A stretch of DNA of 64,000 nucleotides. It comes from Comamonas fluminis. Its GTDB lineage: Bacteria > Pseudomonadota > Gammaproteobacteria > Burkholderiales > Burkholderiaceae_C. The notes beneath the pieces were generated by a model. It did no database searches. It saw only the letters and a program-made list of their open reading frames with translations, and was not told the origin of the DNA. Of this stretch, positions 13,278 through 22,054 are shown one piece after another; position 1 is the first letter of the stretch; the number at the start of each line of letters is the position of its first letter. The translations under genes and the position numbers were made by a program. The DNA lies in contig NZ_CP066783.1 of the NCBI RefSeq assembly GCF_019186805.1, positions 4,601,501 to 4,665,500 on the forward strand. Reading direction: 5' to 3'.

Positions 13278-14504
13278 ATGCAAACCCTGGCAGCCCTGTG
13301 TGTGCTTGCCCTGCTTGCCTTGCTGGCCGGCTGGCTGACTCAGTGGCTGGTGCTGAAAGTCTTTCGCCACATGCGCGAAACGCTCAAGACCGAGTGGGCC
13401 GAAGTCCTCATGCACGACAAGGTGCTGCGCCGTCTGGCCAAGGCCGTTCCCTCGCTGATCATTCAGTTCGGCATCATGGGCGTGCCCTATCTGCAGCCGC
13501 GCTGGACCACGCTGATCACCAATGTGGCCAGCGCCTTCACCCTGTACCACCTGGCGCGTGCGCTGTGCGACCTGCTCAACGCCATGAGCCAGGCACATGG
13601 CCGCAACGCGCAGCGCAAGGCCGAGCAAACCCACTCCATCAAAAGCTATATCCAGCTGGGCAAGCTGCTGATCTGCAGCTTTGCCGCCGTGCTCATCGTG
13701 GCCACGCTGCTCAACCGCTCGCCCCTGCTGCTGTTGTCGGGCCTGGGCGCCATGTCGGCTGTGCTCATGCTGGTGTTCAAGGACACCATCCTGTCCTTTG
13801 TTGCAGGCGTTCAGCTCAGCGGCAACGACATGCTGCGCGTGGGCGACTGGATTGAGATGCCCCAGGTCGGAGCCGATGGCTTTGTGGTGGACATTGCCCT
13901 GAACACGGTGAAAGTGCAGAACTTCGACAAAACCATCACCACCATCCCCACCTGGAAGCTGATGAGCGAGAGCTTCAAGAACTGGCGCGGCATGTTCGAA
14001 GCGGGCGGGCGCCGCATACGCCGCTCGCTGTCCATCGATGCTCACACCATTCATTTACTCTCAAAAGAAGAGCGTACAGCGCTTTCCAGCATTGAGCTGC
14101 TGCGCAATTACTGGGATGAAAAAACAGGTCTGCGCGCTGTTGATGACGCCAAACCCGGCACCATAGACCACAGCAGCGGCCACCTGATTGCACCCGACCA
14201 GGTCAGCAACCTGGCCGCCTTCAAGGCCTATGCCTATGCCTATCTGCTGGCCCACCCCCGCATTCATCAGGGGCCTGGCATGTTTTTGCTGGCCCGTACG
14301 CTGGAGCCCTCGCCCCACGGCGTACCGCTGGAGCTGTACTGCTACACCAACACCACCATCTGGGTGGAATATGAATCCGTGCAGGGCGAAATCTTCGACC
14401 ACCTGATCGGCATGCTGCCGCGCTTTGGCCTGAAGCTGTATCAGCGCTCTTCGGACTACGGCATGCATTACCCAGTACCGGTTTCGGCCAAGCCACAGGT
14501 TTAA
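13278..14504 (+). CDS. MscS-family mechanosensitive channel (YbdG-like)
   Basis: Inner-membrane channel expected to open under osmotic downshock. The 408-residue protein has N-terminal hydrophobic helices, the pore-lining region with VFKDTILSFVAGVQLSGNDMLRVGDWIEM and the MscS beta domain TVKVQNFDKTITTIPTW. Length and the long C-terminal domain resemble E. coli YbdG (415 residues) more than small MscS. A GGGAG site precedes the ATG at 13278. An upstream TTG at 13197 would add 27 residues without visible homology. Confidence 0.85.
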   Translation: MQTLAALCVLALLALLAGWLTQWLVLKVFRHMRETLKTEWAEVLMHDKVLRRLAKAVPSLIIQFGIMGVPYLQPRWTTLITNVASAFTLYHLARALCDLLNAMSQAHGRNAQRKAEQTHSIKSYIQLGKLLICSFAAVLIVATLLNRSPLLLLSGLGAMSAVLMLVFKDTILSFVAGVQLSGNDMLRVGDWIEMPQVGADGFVVDIALNTVKVQNFDKTITTIPTWKLMSESFKNWRGMFEAGGRRIRRSLSIDAHTIHLLSKEERTALSSIELLRNYWDEKTGLRAVDDAKPGTIDHSSGHLIAPDQVSNLAAFKAYAYAYLLAHPRIHQGPGMFLLARTLEPSPHGVPLELYCYTNTTIWVEYESVQGEIFDHLIGMLPRFGLKLYQRSSDYGMHYPVPVSAKPQV

Positions 14505-14512
14505 GAGCCGCT

Positions 14513-15094
14513 CTAAGTGCTGACGCGCTCCTCGATGGGCTGAACCTTGCTCCCCAGCTGCTGCTGCAGCCAATGGACCCAGGCATCCAGCTCCGGGCGA
14601 GAAGCGCAATCCAGCACCAAAGAGCCGCGCTCCAGCTGCAGAGACAGTCCGCCACCACCACCGTCATAGCTCAGCGGCAGAATGCTGCTGATCTCTGCAA
14701 ACGCAATGCTTTTCCTGCGCGTTCCGTAAATCGCCACGCGCTGCACGATCTCCAGCTTGTGCGCAGACGCATCAAAGCGAAAAAACTCCAGTTGCGGCAG
14801 CAAATGCAAAAGTATAGGCACCACGCCTAACGCCAGCGCGATGCACAGGCCGCCCAGCCAGAGATCACCGTCCAGCCAGCCGGACGCGATCTGAAACCAG
14901 TCCTCCCCACGCCACAGCACAAAGGGCGTGACCAGCATCAGCGCAATCAAAGCCACCACTTGCATGATGAGCGCGAAATAGGCCGTCAGCGCGAGACTGC
15001 CGACCAGCACATCCCACAGGCGCACCGGTGCATCGCCGCTCCTCCAGAGCAGCTCAGCTTCTGGCGCAAGGGTCTGCGTCTCTGGGGTTTGCAT
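14513..15094 (-). CDS. Two-helix membrane protein of unknown function
   Basis: About 193 residues from the ATG at 15094. An in-frame extension to 15187 is possible and the start is uncertain because no strong ribosome-binding site is visible. Two long hydrophobic stretches (around LVGSLALTAYFALIMQVVAL and the GGLCIALALGVVPILLHL segment) flank a Trp-rich turn. A C-terminal soluble part has alternating strands (KLEIVQRVAIYGTRRKSIAF) reminiscent of a bacterial PH-like domain, but this is only an impression. It converges on the mscS gene with 8 bases between stop codons. Confidence 0.6.
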   Translation of the reverse strand: MQTPETQTLAPEAELLWRSGDAPVRLWDVLVGSLALTAYFALIMQVVALIALMLVTPFVLWRGEDWFQIASGWLDGDLWLGGLCIALALGVVPILLHLLPQLEFFRFDASAHKLEIVQRVAIYGTRRKSIAFAEISSILPLSYDGGGGGLSLQLERGSLVLDCASRPELDAWVHWLQQQLGSKVQPIEERVST

Positions 15095-15233
15095 GGTGCG
15101 AGCATAGCGGGTCGGCCGTTGCTGTGGGTAAGACTGCCACTGCCTCATCCAGTTGAGTTTCTGAGGTCCTGAAATAAACGCCAGCAACGCCCCCTATAGC
15201 ATCGCAGCGAAACGACTCTCACTGGTGCGACTG

Positions 15234-16412
15234 ATGCTCTCTCGCTTTCTCTTACTGAGCCTTGTAACTTTGCTGCTGACAGCCTGCGGCGGTGGCGATT
15301 CGGCTCAACCATCACCGCCCCCACCAGTCACCTATGAATACCTCTCTGTCGGCCAACCCCAGGCCCTGGTATCCGCGTCCCCGCCGCAAGAGCCATCCAC
15401 CATGATCATGGGCGGCGGCGCTGCCGATGTGGACAGTGCATTCCAATGGATGATTGAGCGTAGCGGCGTCAAGCCCGGCACGGGCGGACGTTTTGTCGTA
15501 CTGCGAGCCGTGCGCCCAGAGGTCGAGGAGTACGGCCCCTACGTCTACTACAGCAACAACCAGAAAGCCACAACCGGCCCTGCGCAAAGCGGCTGGGTAG
15601 GAGGTGCCGCCATGGGACTGACTTCGGTAGAAACCTTGATCATCCCCGACCGCGCTGCCGCCAACGACCCGTTCGTCAATCAGGTCCTGGCCCGTGCGCA
15701 GGCCGTCTTTATTTCAGGGGGCGATCAGGCCAACTACATCCGCTACTGGAAAAACACCGCGCTGCACACCACGCTCAACCAGTTGATGGCCAATAACGTT
15801 CCCATCGGCGGCACCAGCGCAGGTTTGGCCGTGCTGGGGCAGTTTGATTTTTCCGCCCTCAATGACAGCGTCAGCTCTGCCGAAGCACTGGCTGACCCTT
15901 ACAACACCTTCATGACGCTGGACCCAGACCCGCTCAGTCTGAGCGGTGGATTTCTCACACCCGGCAGCTTCAAAAACGCCATCCTCGACAGCCACTTTGA
16001 TGAGCGCAATCGCATGGGCCGTTTGATGACTTTTGTCTCCAGACTGGTGGCGCCGGTGGGTACCAGTGGCTGCGCAGGCGGTATTCTGGCCGCTGGCACA
16101 TCGCCCATCAATGGCGCCCGCGCCGTTGGCGTGAGCGAGCAAGCGGCCCTGCTGGTCGAGGGCGACGGCCAGCGCAAGCCTTACACGGCCCGCCGCGCAG
16201 TCAACCCGGATCTGGTCATGGCCGGTGCCATCTACTTTGTGCGCCCGCTGCAAGCCGCCACCACCTGCCAGCCTGGCAAGCCATTGACCGCCTACAGCAT
16301 GGAGATCAGCAAACTGGACGATGACCAGGTCTTCAATCTCAGTGACTGGACCGGCTTGCCCACCTACACCATCGACGTGGTCGACGGCGTGCTGAGCCGC
16401 GAGCCTTACTGA
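15234..16412 (+). CDS. Cyanophycinase-like lipoprotein (peptidase S51 family)
   Basis: A 392-residue lipoprotein with the lipobox LLTAC after a short hydrophobic signal, then a Pro-rich linker. The catalytic core matches the cyanophycinase/peptidase E family: MGGGAADVD, the FISGGDQANYIRYW segment and the nucleophile motif GGTSAGLAV, followed by DSHFDERNRMGRL. Family members cleave cyanophycin or isoaspartyl-type dipeptide bonds. No cyanophycin synthetase is in the window, so the substrate is open. A GTG at 15225 is an alternative start. The lipobox position favours 15234. Confidence 0.8.
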   Translation: MLSRFLLLSLVTLLLTACGGGDSAQPSPPPPVTYEYLSVGQPQALVSASPPQEPSTMIMGGGAADVDSAFQWMIERSGVKPGTGGRFVVLRAVRPEVEEYGPYVYYSNNQKATTGPAQSGWVGGAAMGLTSVETLIIPDRAAANDPFVNQVLARAQAVFISGGDQANYIRYWKNTALHTTLNQLMANNVPIGGTSAGLAVLGQFDFSALNDSVSSAEALADPYNTFMTLDPDPLSLSGGFLTPGSFKNAILDSHFDERNRMGRLMTFVSRLVAPVGTSGCAGGILAAGTSPINGARAVGVSEQAALLVEGDGQRKPYTARRAVNPDLVMAGAIYFVRPLQAATTCQPGKPLTAYSMEISKLDDDQVFNLSDWTGLPTYTIDVVDGVLSREPY

Positions 16413-16512
16413 GCGCTCTATGGCCCCAGCCTGTAGTAACCGGTTAACACCCGCTGCACCCACCGACTGTCCACAATGATCTGCACCCAACCCTAAACAC
16501 TAGGAGACAGAC

Positions 16513-17094
16513 ATGGCTGGCAAGAAGATTCTGATGATCTGCGGCGACTACTGCGAGGACTATGAAACCATGGTCCCTTTTCAGGCGCTGCTGGCTGTGG
16601 GCCACACGGTGCACGCCGTCTGCCCCGACAAAAAAGCGGGCGACCAGATCAAGACCGCCATTCATGACTTTGAAGGTGCGCAGACCTATAGCGAAAAGCC
16701 CGGCCACAATTTCACGCTCAACGCCACGTTTGCTGATGTGAAGGCTGCCGACTACGACGCCCTGGTCATCCCCGGCGGGCGCGGCCCCGAATATCTGCGT
16801 GGCTATGAAAGCGTGCGCGCTGCCGTGCGCCACTTCTTTGACACCAACAAACCCGTGGCCGCCGTCTGCCACGGTGCGCAGTTGCTGGCCGGTGCGGGCG
16901 TGCTCAAGGGCCGCACCTGCTCCGCCTACCCGGCCTGCCGCGCCGAGGTGGAACTGGCGGGCGGCACCTATGCCGACATTCCCGTCGATCAGGCCCACAC
17001 CGAAGGCAATCTGGTCAGCGCCCCCGCATGGCCTGCCCATCCTGCATGGATTGCGCAGTTCCTGGCCTTGCTGGGCACCAAGATTTCTCATTGA
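16513..17094 (+). CDS. DJ-1/PfpI family protein
   Basis: A 193-residue cytosolic protein with the DJ-1/PfpI flavodoxin-like fold. The nucleophilic cysteine lies in the elbow AVCHGAQLL and is preceded by [13 protein letters not shown], and an early acidic residue occurs in the CGDYCEDYE segment. Members act as glyoxalases, deglycases or stress chaperones, and the exact activity cannot be told from sequence. AGGAG ribosome-binding site well placed. Probably monocistronic, ending at the hairpin terminator at 17179. Confidence 0.85.
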   Translation: MAGKKILMICGDYCEDYETMVPFQALLAVGHTVHAVCPDKKAGDQIKTAIHDFEGAQTYSEKPGHNFTLNATFADVKAADYDALVIPGGRGPEYLRGYESVRAAVRHFFDTNKPVAAVCHGAQLLAGAGVLKGRTCSAYPACRAEVELAGGTYADIPVDQAHTEGNLVSAPAWPAHPAWIAQFLALLGTKISH

Positions 17095-17104
17095 AATCAG
17101 CCCC

Positions 17105-17135
17105 TAGCGCTTATGCATCAAGCGCAGGCAGCTAT
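17105..17135. repeat. AGCGCTT dispersed repeat, copy 2
   Basis: TAGCGCTTA, a short loop, CAAGCGCAGG and the tail CAGCTATG, between the DJ-1/PfpI stop codon and its terminator. Confidence 0.65.
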
Positions 17136-17178
17136 GGTTTCAAGAGTTTTCTGAACCAAGCACTTGACGCCGCGCACA

Positions 17179-17205
17179 CCGGGCCACACCATGGCCCGGT
17201 TTTGC
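17179..17205 (+). terminator. Intrinsic terminator after the DJ-1/PfpI gene
   Basis: Perfect 8-base stem CCGGGCCA/TGGCCCGG with a CACCA-type loop, followed by TTTTGCTTT. It overlaps the upstream in-frame starts of the next gene, which argues for a start at 17224. Confidence 0.85.
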
Positions 17206-17223
17206 TTTGAGCAGGATTCAGCC

Positions 17224-17574
17224 ATGTGCAAAGTCTTTATCAGTGCCGACCCTCAGCTCTGGGCCCACAAGGCTCGCTCCATTCGCTTGCACGGAGTGGC
17301 GACCAGCATCCGGCTGGAAAACCTGTTCTGGCAAGTGCTTGAAGAAATCGCCACGCGCGATGGCTACACCGTGCCCCAGTTGTGTACCAAGCTCTACGAC
17401 GAACTACTGGCCGAACGCGGCGCGGTGGACAATTTCAGCTCCTTCCTGCGCGTGTGCTGCACCCGCTACCTGGCATTGCAGCTATCGGGCGATATTCCGC
17501 AGGACATGGGGATTCCGATTCGTTCCGTGCAGACGGGAACCACACCTCAAGCTGCCCATCTGCGGGCGCATTGA
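17224..17574 (+). CDS. Ribbon-helix-helix domain protein
   Basis: A 116-residue protein matching the RHH_4-type family: SIRLHGVATSIRLENLFWQVLEEIA reads as a beta strand plus two helices, a fold usually used for dimeric DNA binding. After about residue 70 comes CTRYLALQLSGD. I chose the ATG at 17224 because earlier starts lie in or before the terminator hairpin of the previous gene and a GCAGGA site precedes this ATG. Target unknown. Possibly a small autoregulator. Confidence 0.75.
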   Translation: MCKVFISADPQLWAHKARSIRLHGVATSIRLENLFWQVLEEIATRDGYTVPQLCTKLYDELLAERGAVDNFSSFLRVCCTRYLALQLSGDIPQDMGIPIRSVQTGTTPQAAHLRAH

Positions 17575-17589
17575 GCGCTGCGGCCCCAT

Positions 17590-18105
17590 TCAACGCAGAT
17601 ACACCGCCTCAAACCGCAGCAGCACCTGCCCATCGGCATCGCTGAGCAGCAGCTTTTGGCCCTGCACCGAATAGCTGCGCACCTGTGCCAGCGTGGTGAG
17701 AAACATCTGTTCCATGCGCCGCCCCTGCGGGCAGGCCATGCGTGTGCTGGCTACGGCAGACAGGCGAAGCCAGCGCCCGTCCAGGCTGTAATTGCCATGC
17801 AGCCGGTTGCAGCCGCCTGCGCCATGAAAACGGCTGGAGCCTGATTGCAGCACCAGATGCGGCTCGGGCTGGTTGTCGAACGCGCTGACATGCGAGCCGT
17901 CGCCCATCTGGCGCAGCTTCCAGTAGGTGTTGAGCAAGGGGACTTGCACTTCCGCCATGGCCTGCGCCTCCCCAGACGCGCTGGGTGGCTCCGCAGAAAT
18001 GCCGCCGTCAGCCGCGCAGCCCGCCAGCGCCCAGAGCACGCCAATCGCACCCAGTACCAGCCGGGGCAGTTGACTCAGGCGAATAATCCCGCTCATGGCA
18101 TGCAT
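17590..18105 (-). CDS. META-domain (HslJ-like) lipoprotein
   Basis: A 171-residue lipoprotein with lipobox ALAGC and a single META domain in the C-terminal two thirds: LLNTYWKLRQM at its start, GAGGCNRLHGNYSLDG and TRMACPQGRRMEQMFLTTL are hallmarks of the HslJ family. HslJ is a heat-inducible outer-membrane protein in E. coli. The biochemical role is unknown. A GGAAA site precedes the chosen ATG. It converges with the RHH gene. Confidence 0.85.
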   Translation of the reverse strand: MHAMSGIIRLSQLPRLVLGAIGVLWALAGCAADGGISAEPPSASGEAQAMAEVQVPLLNTYWKLRQMGDGSHVSAFDNQPEPHLVLQSGSSRFHGAGGCNRLHGNYSLDGRWLRLSAVASTRMACPQGRRMEQMFLTTLAQVRSYSVQGQKLLLSDADGQVLLRFEAVYLR

Positions 18106-18125
18106 AGAGTTTCCAGAAAAAAGTG

Positions 18126-18160
18126 CCTGAAGCGCTTACGTATCAAGCGCATCGAGCTCA
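18126..18160. repeat. AGCGCTT dispersed repeat, copy 3
   Basis: GAAGCGCTTA, a short loop, TCAAGCGC and the degenerate tail GAGCTCAT, between the SDR stop codon and the META lipoprotein start. Confidence 0.6.
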
Positions 18161-18178
18161 TATTCCAGGAGCAGCACA

Positions 18179-18958
18179 TCAAACGCCCGGCGCCCCTGGC
18201 AGACCTTGATAGTAATGGCCAGCCGTCATGCCGCCATCCACCACGATCTCGGCGCCCACCATATAGGACGATTCATCGCTGGCCAGAAACAAGGTGGCCG
18301 CCGCCACTTCATGCGGCTCGCCCACGCGCTGCAGCGCGATATTGGTAAAGCCCTGGTTGACTTCGTTGCGTGAGCGCTGGCCGGGGTTGCCCATCACCGT
18401 ATCCACACCGCCCGGATGCACGGAATTCACGCGCACGCCGCGGTGACCCAGTTCCATGGCCGCCACCTTGGTCAGGCCGCGCACTCCCCACTTGCTGGAG
18501 GCATAGGCGGCCAGCCCGTTGGCGCCCTTCATGCCATCAACCGAAGAGATATTGATGATGGAGCCACGTCCGCGCTCGACCATGCCTGGCGCCACGGCCT
18601 TGATGCCCAGAAACTCGCCCACCAGATTGACTTTGAGCACGCGCTCATACTCCTGCAGCGTGGTCTCCAGCAGCGTGCGAAACATCAGCATGCCCGCGTT
18701 GTTGACCAGCACATCTACCGCCCCCAGATCCCGCTGCACACCTTGCACCAGCGCGGCCCAGGATTCCTCACTGGTCACATCGTGGTGATAAAAGCGCGCT
18801 GCATCGCCCAGCTCTGCAGCCAGCGCCTGCCCTTCGCTGTTCAGCAGATCGGCGATGGCAACTTTCGCCCCCTGCGCCACAAACAGGCGACAGGTGGCAG
18901 CCCCCATGCCACGCGCCCCGCCAGTGATGATGGCAACCTTGCCAGCCAGTCGATTCAT
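18179..18958 (-). CDS. Short-chain dehydrogenase/reductase
   Basis: A 259-residue classical SDR. The NAD(P)-binding motif is TGGARGMG near residue 12, with NNAG at about 89, and the catalytic Ser, Tyr and Lys lie in NISSVDGMKG and YASSKWG. The acidic residue in VAIADLL after the second strand favours NAD(H). The overall pattern resembles 3-alpha/20-beta-hydroxysteroid or glucose 1-dehydrogenase-type SDRs, and comamonads are known steroid degraders, but the substrate cannot be assigned. GAGGAG ribosome-binding site ahead of the ATG. Confidence 0.88.
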   Translation of the reverse strand: MNRLAGKVAIITGGARGMGAATCRLFVAQGAKVAIADLLNSEGQALAAELGDAARFYHHDVTSEESWAALVQGVQRDLGAVDVLVNNAGMLMFRTLLETTLQEYERVLKVNLVGEFLGIKAVAPGMVERGRGSIINISSVDGMKGANGLAAYASSKWGVRGLTKVAAMELGHRGVRVNSVHPGGVDTVMGNPGQRSRNEVNQGFTNIALQRVGEPHEVAAATLFLASDESSYMVGAEIVVDGGMTAGHYYQGLPGAPGV

Positions 18959-19007
18959 GGTTGTGTCTCCTCATTGGGGTGATGACTTGCCCACCCCTGT
19001 CGTTATG

Positions 19008-19041
19008 AAAAAAGCCTTGTGGCTAGGCACAAGGCTTTTTC
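19008..19041. terminator. Intrinsic terminator of the NERD-DUF2157-DUF4401 cluster
   Basis: Stem GCCTTGTG/CACAAGGC with loop GCTAGG, flanked by A- and T-runs on both sides. It lies about 80 bases past the stop of the minus-strand membrane gene at 19120 and is the likely end of that transcript. Confidence 0.9.
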
Positions 19042-19119
19042 ATTATTGGCTGCCGCTGCTTTCAAACGCATGGCAAACGCTGCTCGCATATACCTAGGCT
19101 GAACAGATGTTGCGCAGCC

Positions 19120-20988
19120 TTATGGCGTATTGACAGGAGGCGCGACGTCCGGCGCCTGCGTCGCATCGTTGGCTGCTTTACGCGCCTCTTCCAGCGACAG
19201 CTCTGCCGCGGCATTCGGCGCTGGCTGGGCAGGCTCATCCATATCGAGCTTGCTGCGACCTTCAAGATCCATTCTGCGGCGCTCCTCATTCAGCCTTTCG
19301 GCGGCGGGGCGTGCGTCCCAGATGGAGCCCCCGGGTAGCGGCTTGATCTCCTGCCCCTGCCCATCCGCCAGCCCCACCAGCAAAGCGCGCCCATCCGGCA
19401 GCACGCGCAGATCGCCAAAGCGGCCCTGCGTGAAATGATCGCCCTGGCCTTCGGGGAAGAAATACGCATCCGTCACCAGCACCCAGCGGCCTTTGAGCCG
19501 CTTGAGTGGCAGAATGACTTCGCCCGCGCCGGGCGTTTTTGCAGCATCGGCCAGCGCCTTGACCGACGCCACGCCTTGCGCATCCACCGTCGCGCTCACG
19601 TAGGCGACGGGGGCGTTGATGGCTTCCAGGCCTTCCTGAACCTCGGCGGGCAGCGCAAAGCGCAAATCCATATAGTCGCCCTGCATCAGCGATCGGGGAT
19701 CGACGGGCACCAGGGGCACCAGAATGCGCTGACCATGGGCAATGACCTGTTCCTTGCCACGCACATCCCAGTTGACCAGACCGAACACCAGCACCGCGCC
19801 CAGTGCGATCAAACCCAGCTGCAGCTTGCCCGCACGGCCAGCAGCGGCAGGCTGCACCTCAGCGGGGAGTGATGTCTTGCGCTGCGCCAGCAAGCCCAGC
19901 AGCAGCACGGCACCCAGCGCCGCAACCCCAATGCCTTTGATGGCCAGCGGCCAGTGCAGCAGGTAGTAGAAATGCCCCAGCAGGCTCAACGCCACCAGTG
20001 CACACAGAATGGCAATGCGCCAGCGTGCCGCCAGCAGCGCGCCTGCGGCAATCAAAGCAATGACGCCCAGGTTGGGGCTGAACCAGGCACACACCGCCAG
20101 CAGGGCGCCCGCCAGCATCAGCATGCGCTGCAGGGCAGGTGTCAAAGCCCCGCGCTGCGCCCACACGCGCAGCAGCAGGGCCGTGGCCCCCAGTACCGCT
20201 ACCACATCCAGCCCGCGCGTCAGCCAGAACAGCCAGCGCAAGCGGTCCACCTCATCACCATCGCGCCACAGGCTGCTGCTGAGCAGCTCCGAAAGCGGCA
20301 CGCCATAGCCGCTGAAAGCCATGCTGCACAGCAGCCCGACGATGGCCGCATCCACAAACACCGCCCAGCGGGGCTGAGCCCACCATGGCCCCGACTGGGC
20401 CAGACGCGAAGATTCGCCACGCAACCAAAGCAGCCACAGCAACGCAATACCCATGGCACCCAGCCACATGGGCAGCAGCCAGACCATCCAGCTTTGCAGC
20501 ACCACCAGCAAGCCATACACCGCAGCCATCCAGCTCAGGCCCATGATGGCCTGTATCCAGCGCGCCCCGGTCAGCCAAGCACCCACCATCTGCAGCACAG
20601 CGGCCAGGGCACACAGCATCAGCAGGTTCTGGCGCGATTCCAGGTGATCGACCCCCAGGTTAATCAGCAGCAAGACACCGCCCAGCACCCACAGCACCAG
20701 CGCTGCGCAGCAGATAAAAGCATGCTCTGCCTTGCGCAGCAGCACGCCGCCCGCCACCATCAGCGACAGGCTCAGCGCCATGCCGGTCACGCCCATCAGC
20801 GCATGCTCGCCAATGCCTAACAGCACAAATGCGCCCAGCGGAACCATGCAGACCAGCACGCCCAGCATTGCCATGGCAATGACCAGCACCGCTGGCTCAT
20901 GGGCATCCAACTCAGGGGCATCGCCCTGCACCAGTTGCTGCTGGCGGGCAGCAGGCCACCAGCGGGGCTGTGATTGAAAGCGGTTCAT
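19120..20988 (-). CDS. DUF4401/GDYXXLXY membrane protein
   Basis: A 622-residue protein. Roughly the first 375 residues form ten or more hydrophobic helices (DUF4401-like). The soluble C-terminal part carries LMQGDYMDLRF, the signature of the GDYXXLXY family. The two modules are often separate genes and are joined here. The ATG overlaps the stop of the DUF2157 gene (ATGA), so translation is probably coupled. A longer open frame to 21546 runs through the upstream gene and is rejected. Function unknown. DUF2157-DUF4401-GDYXXLXY is a recurring set. Confidence 0.8.
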   Translation of the reverse strand: MNRFQSQPRWWPAARQQQLVQGDAPELDAHEPAVLVIAMAMLGVLVCMVPLGAFVLLGIGEHALMGVTGMALSLSLMVAGGVLLRKAEHAFICCAALVLWVLGGVLLLINLGVDHLESRQNLLMLCALAAVLQMVGAWLTGARWIQAIMGLSWMAAVYGLLVVLQSWMVWLLPMWLGAMGIALLWLLWLRGESSRLAQSGPWWAQPRWAVFVDAAIVGLLCSMAFSGYGVPLSELLSSSLWRDGDEVDRLRWLFWLTRGLDVVAVLGATALLLRVWAQRGALTPALQRMLMLAGALLAVCAWFSPNLGVIALIAAGALLAARWRIAILCALVALSLLGHFYYLLHWPLAIKGIGVAALGAVLLLGLLAQRKTSLPAEVQPAAAGRAGKLQLGLIALGAVLVFGLVNWDVRGKEQVIAHGQRILVPLVPVDPRSLMQGDYMDLRFALPAEVQEGLEAINAPVAYVSATVDAQGVASVKALADAAKTPGAGEVILPLKRLKGRWVLVTDAYFFPEGQGDHFTQGRFGDLRVLPDGRALLVGLADGQGQEIKPLPGGSIWDARPAAERLNEERRRMDLEGRSKLDMDEPAQPAPNAAAELSLEEARKAANDATQAPDVAPPVNTP

Positions 20989-21977
20989 GGCGCCACCTCC
21001 TGCGCACGCAGGCTTCGCTGCACGCCCATCAGCCAGCGCACCGACAGGCCCAGACAGCCCATGGCGATCAGGCCAAAGATGAGGAATGACTCCACACCAA
21101 TGTCTTGCGCCACCCAGCGCCCGACCAGCGCCAGCACCAGCGCATTGACTGCCAGCGTTGCCAGGCAAATGCACACAAAGTGTTGAAAACGCCCCTTGAG
21201 CGAAAGCCACAACGCGCCGCCGATCAGCAGTGCAGCGACCATGAGTACCGGCACAGAAATATGACCGTCGTAGCCCGCCAGCACCTGCATCACCCCCAGA
21301 CCCGTCCAGCCTGCAAGCGCACAGCCCAAGGCCACCCGGTGCGACCACCAGCCCATGCCGCCCTGCACGCGCAAAACCGAAATCTGCGACACCAGCGCGG
21401 GCACAACGGCCAACAGCAGCCACAGCGCCATATTCAGCAGCGCCTGCGTCTGTGAGTCGGGGCCATCGGAAAGACCATCCCACAGGTCGAAACGGCCCGT
21501 CCACATCGCAATCCCCGTGGCAGCAATCAAGACCCACAGCAACCACAGCCAGTCACTGCGCGACAAGGCCACCCAGATCAGCGCCAGCGCGGCCCACACA
21601 GCAAAAAGCTGCCAGGCATCGGCCCCTGTCTGATAGGTCTGCCCCACAAAAGCCAGCAGCCCGCCCAGCACCAGCGTCGCGCAGAACAAGGCCGCTGGTC
21701 GCACACGCGGCCACAGGCAAGCCGTCAGAACGGATACCAGCAGCGCCCCTTGAATCAGGCCCAGGCGGAACATGCGCGACTGCTCCTGCCAGTTGGCGGC
21801 TACCCAGAAAATCAGCCCGCAACCCAGCAGCAAGGCGGCCACCACCCATAGCCCTTTGCGCACATGCGATTCGAGGCCGGATGCCTCGCCAGGAGACACA
21901 GCCAGCGCATAAAGCCTTGCCACGCGCCCTTCATCGGGCGAAAGCTGGCTGGCAGCCTGATACAGATTGGGGTCCAT
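20985..21977 (-). CDS. DUF2157 membrane protein
   Basis: About 330 residues, with a short cytosolic N-terminus and then around ten hydrophobic helices from about residue 40 (LWVVAALLLGCGLIFWVAANW is the DUF2157 hallmark region). The ATG at 21977 has a GGAG site. An earlier ATG at 22010 adds 11 residues with no clear ribosome-binding site. Overlaps the next gene by four bases. Located between the NERD protein and the DUF4401 protein on one strand. No biochemical role is known for the family. Confidence 0.8.
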   Translation of the reverse strand: MDPNLYQAASQLSPDEGRVARLYALAVSPGEASGLESHVRKGLWVVAALLLGCGLIFWVAANWQEQSRMFRLGLIQGALLVSVLTACLWPRVRPAALFCATLVLGGLLAFVGQTYQTGADAWQLFAVWAALALIWVALSRSDWLWLLWVLIAATGIAMWTGRFDLWDGLSDGPDSQTQALLNMALWLLLAVVPALVSQISVLRVQGGMGWWSHRVALGCALAGWTGLGVMQVLAGYDGHISVPVLMVAALLIGGALWLSLKGRFQHFVCICLATLAVNALVLALVGRWVAQDIGVESFLIFGLIAMGCLGLSVRWLMGVQRSLRAQEVAP

Positions 21978-22054
21978 CAAGATCTCCACTTCAATCTGTT
22001 CATCATGCACACAAGCCCTGTGGCTGCCAATCAGCCCGCATGCACAGACTGCGC

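Noticed and set aside
14048..14100. Possible AGCGCTT repeat inside the MscS-type gene
   Set aside because: Only a weak GCGTACAGCGCTT match, and the protein continues without an apparent insertion.
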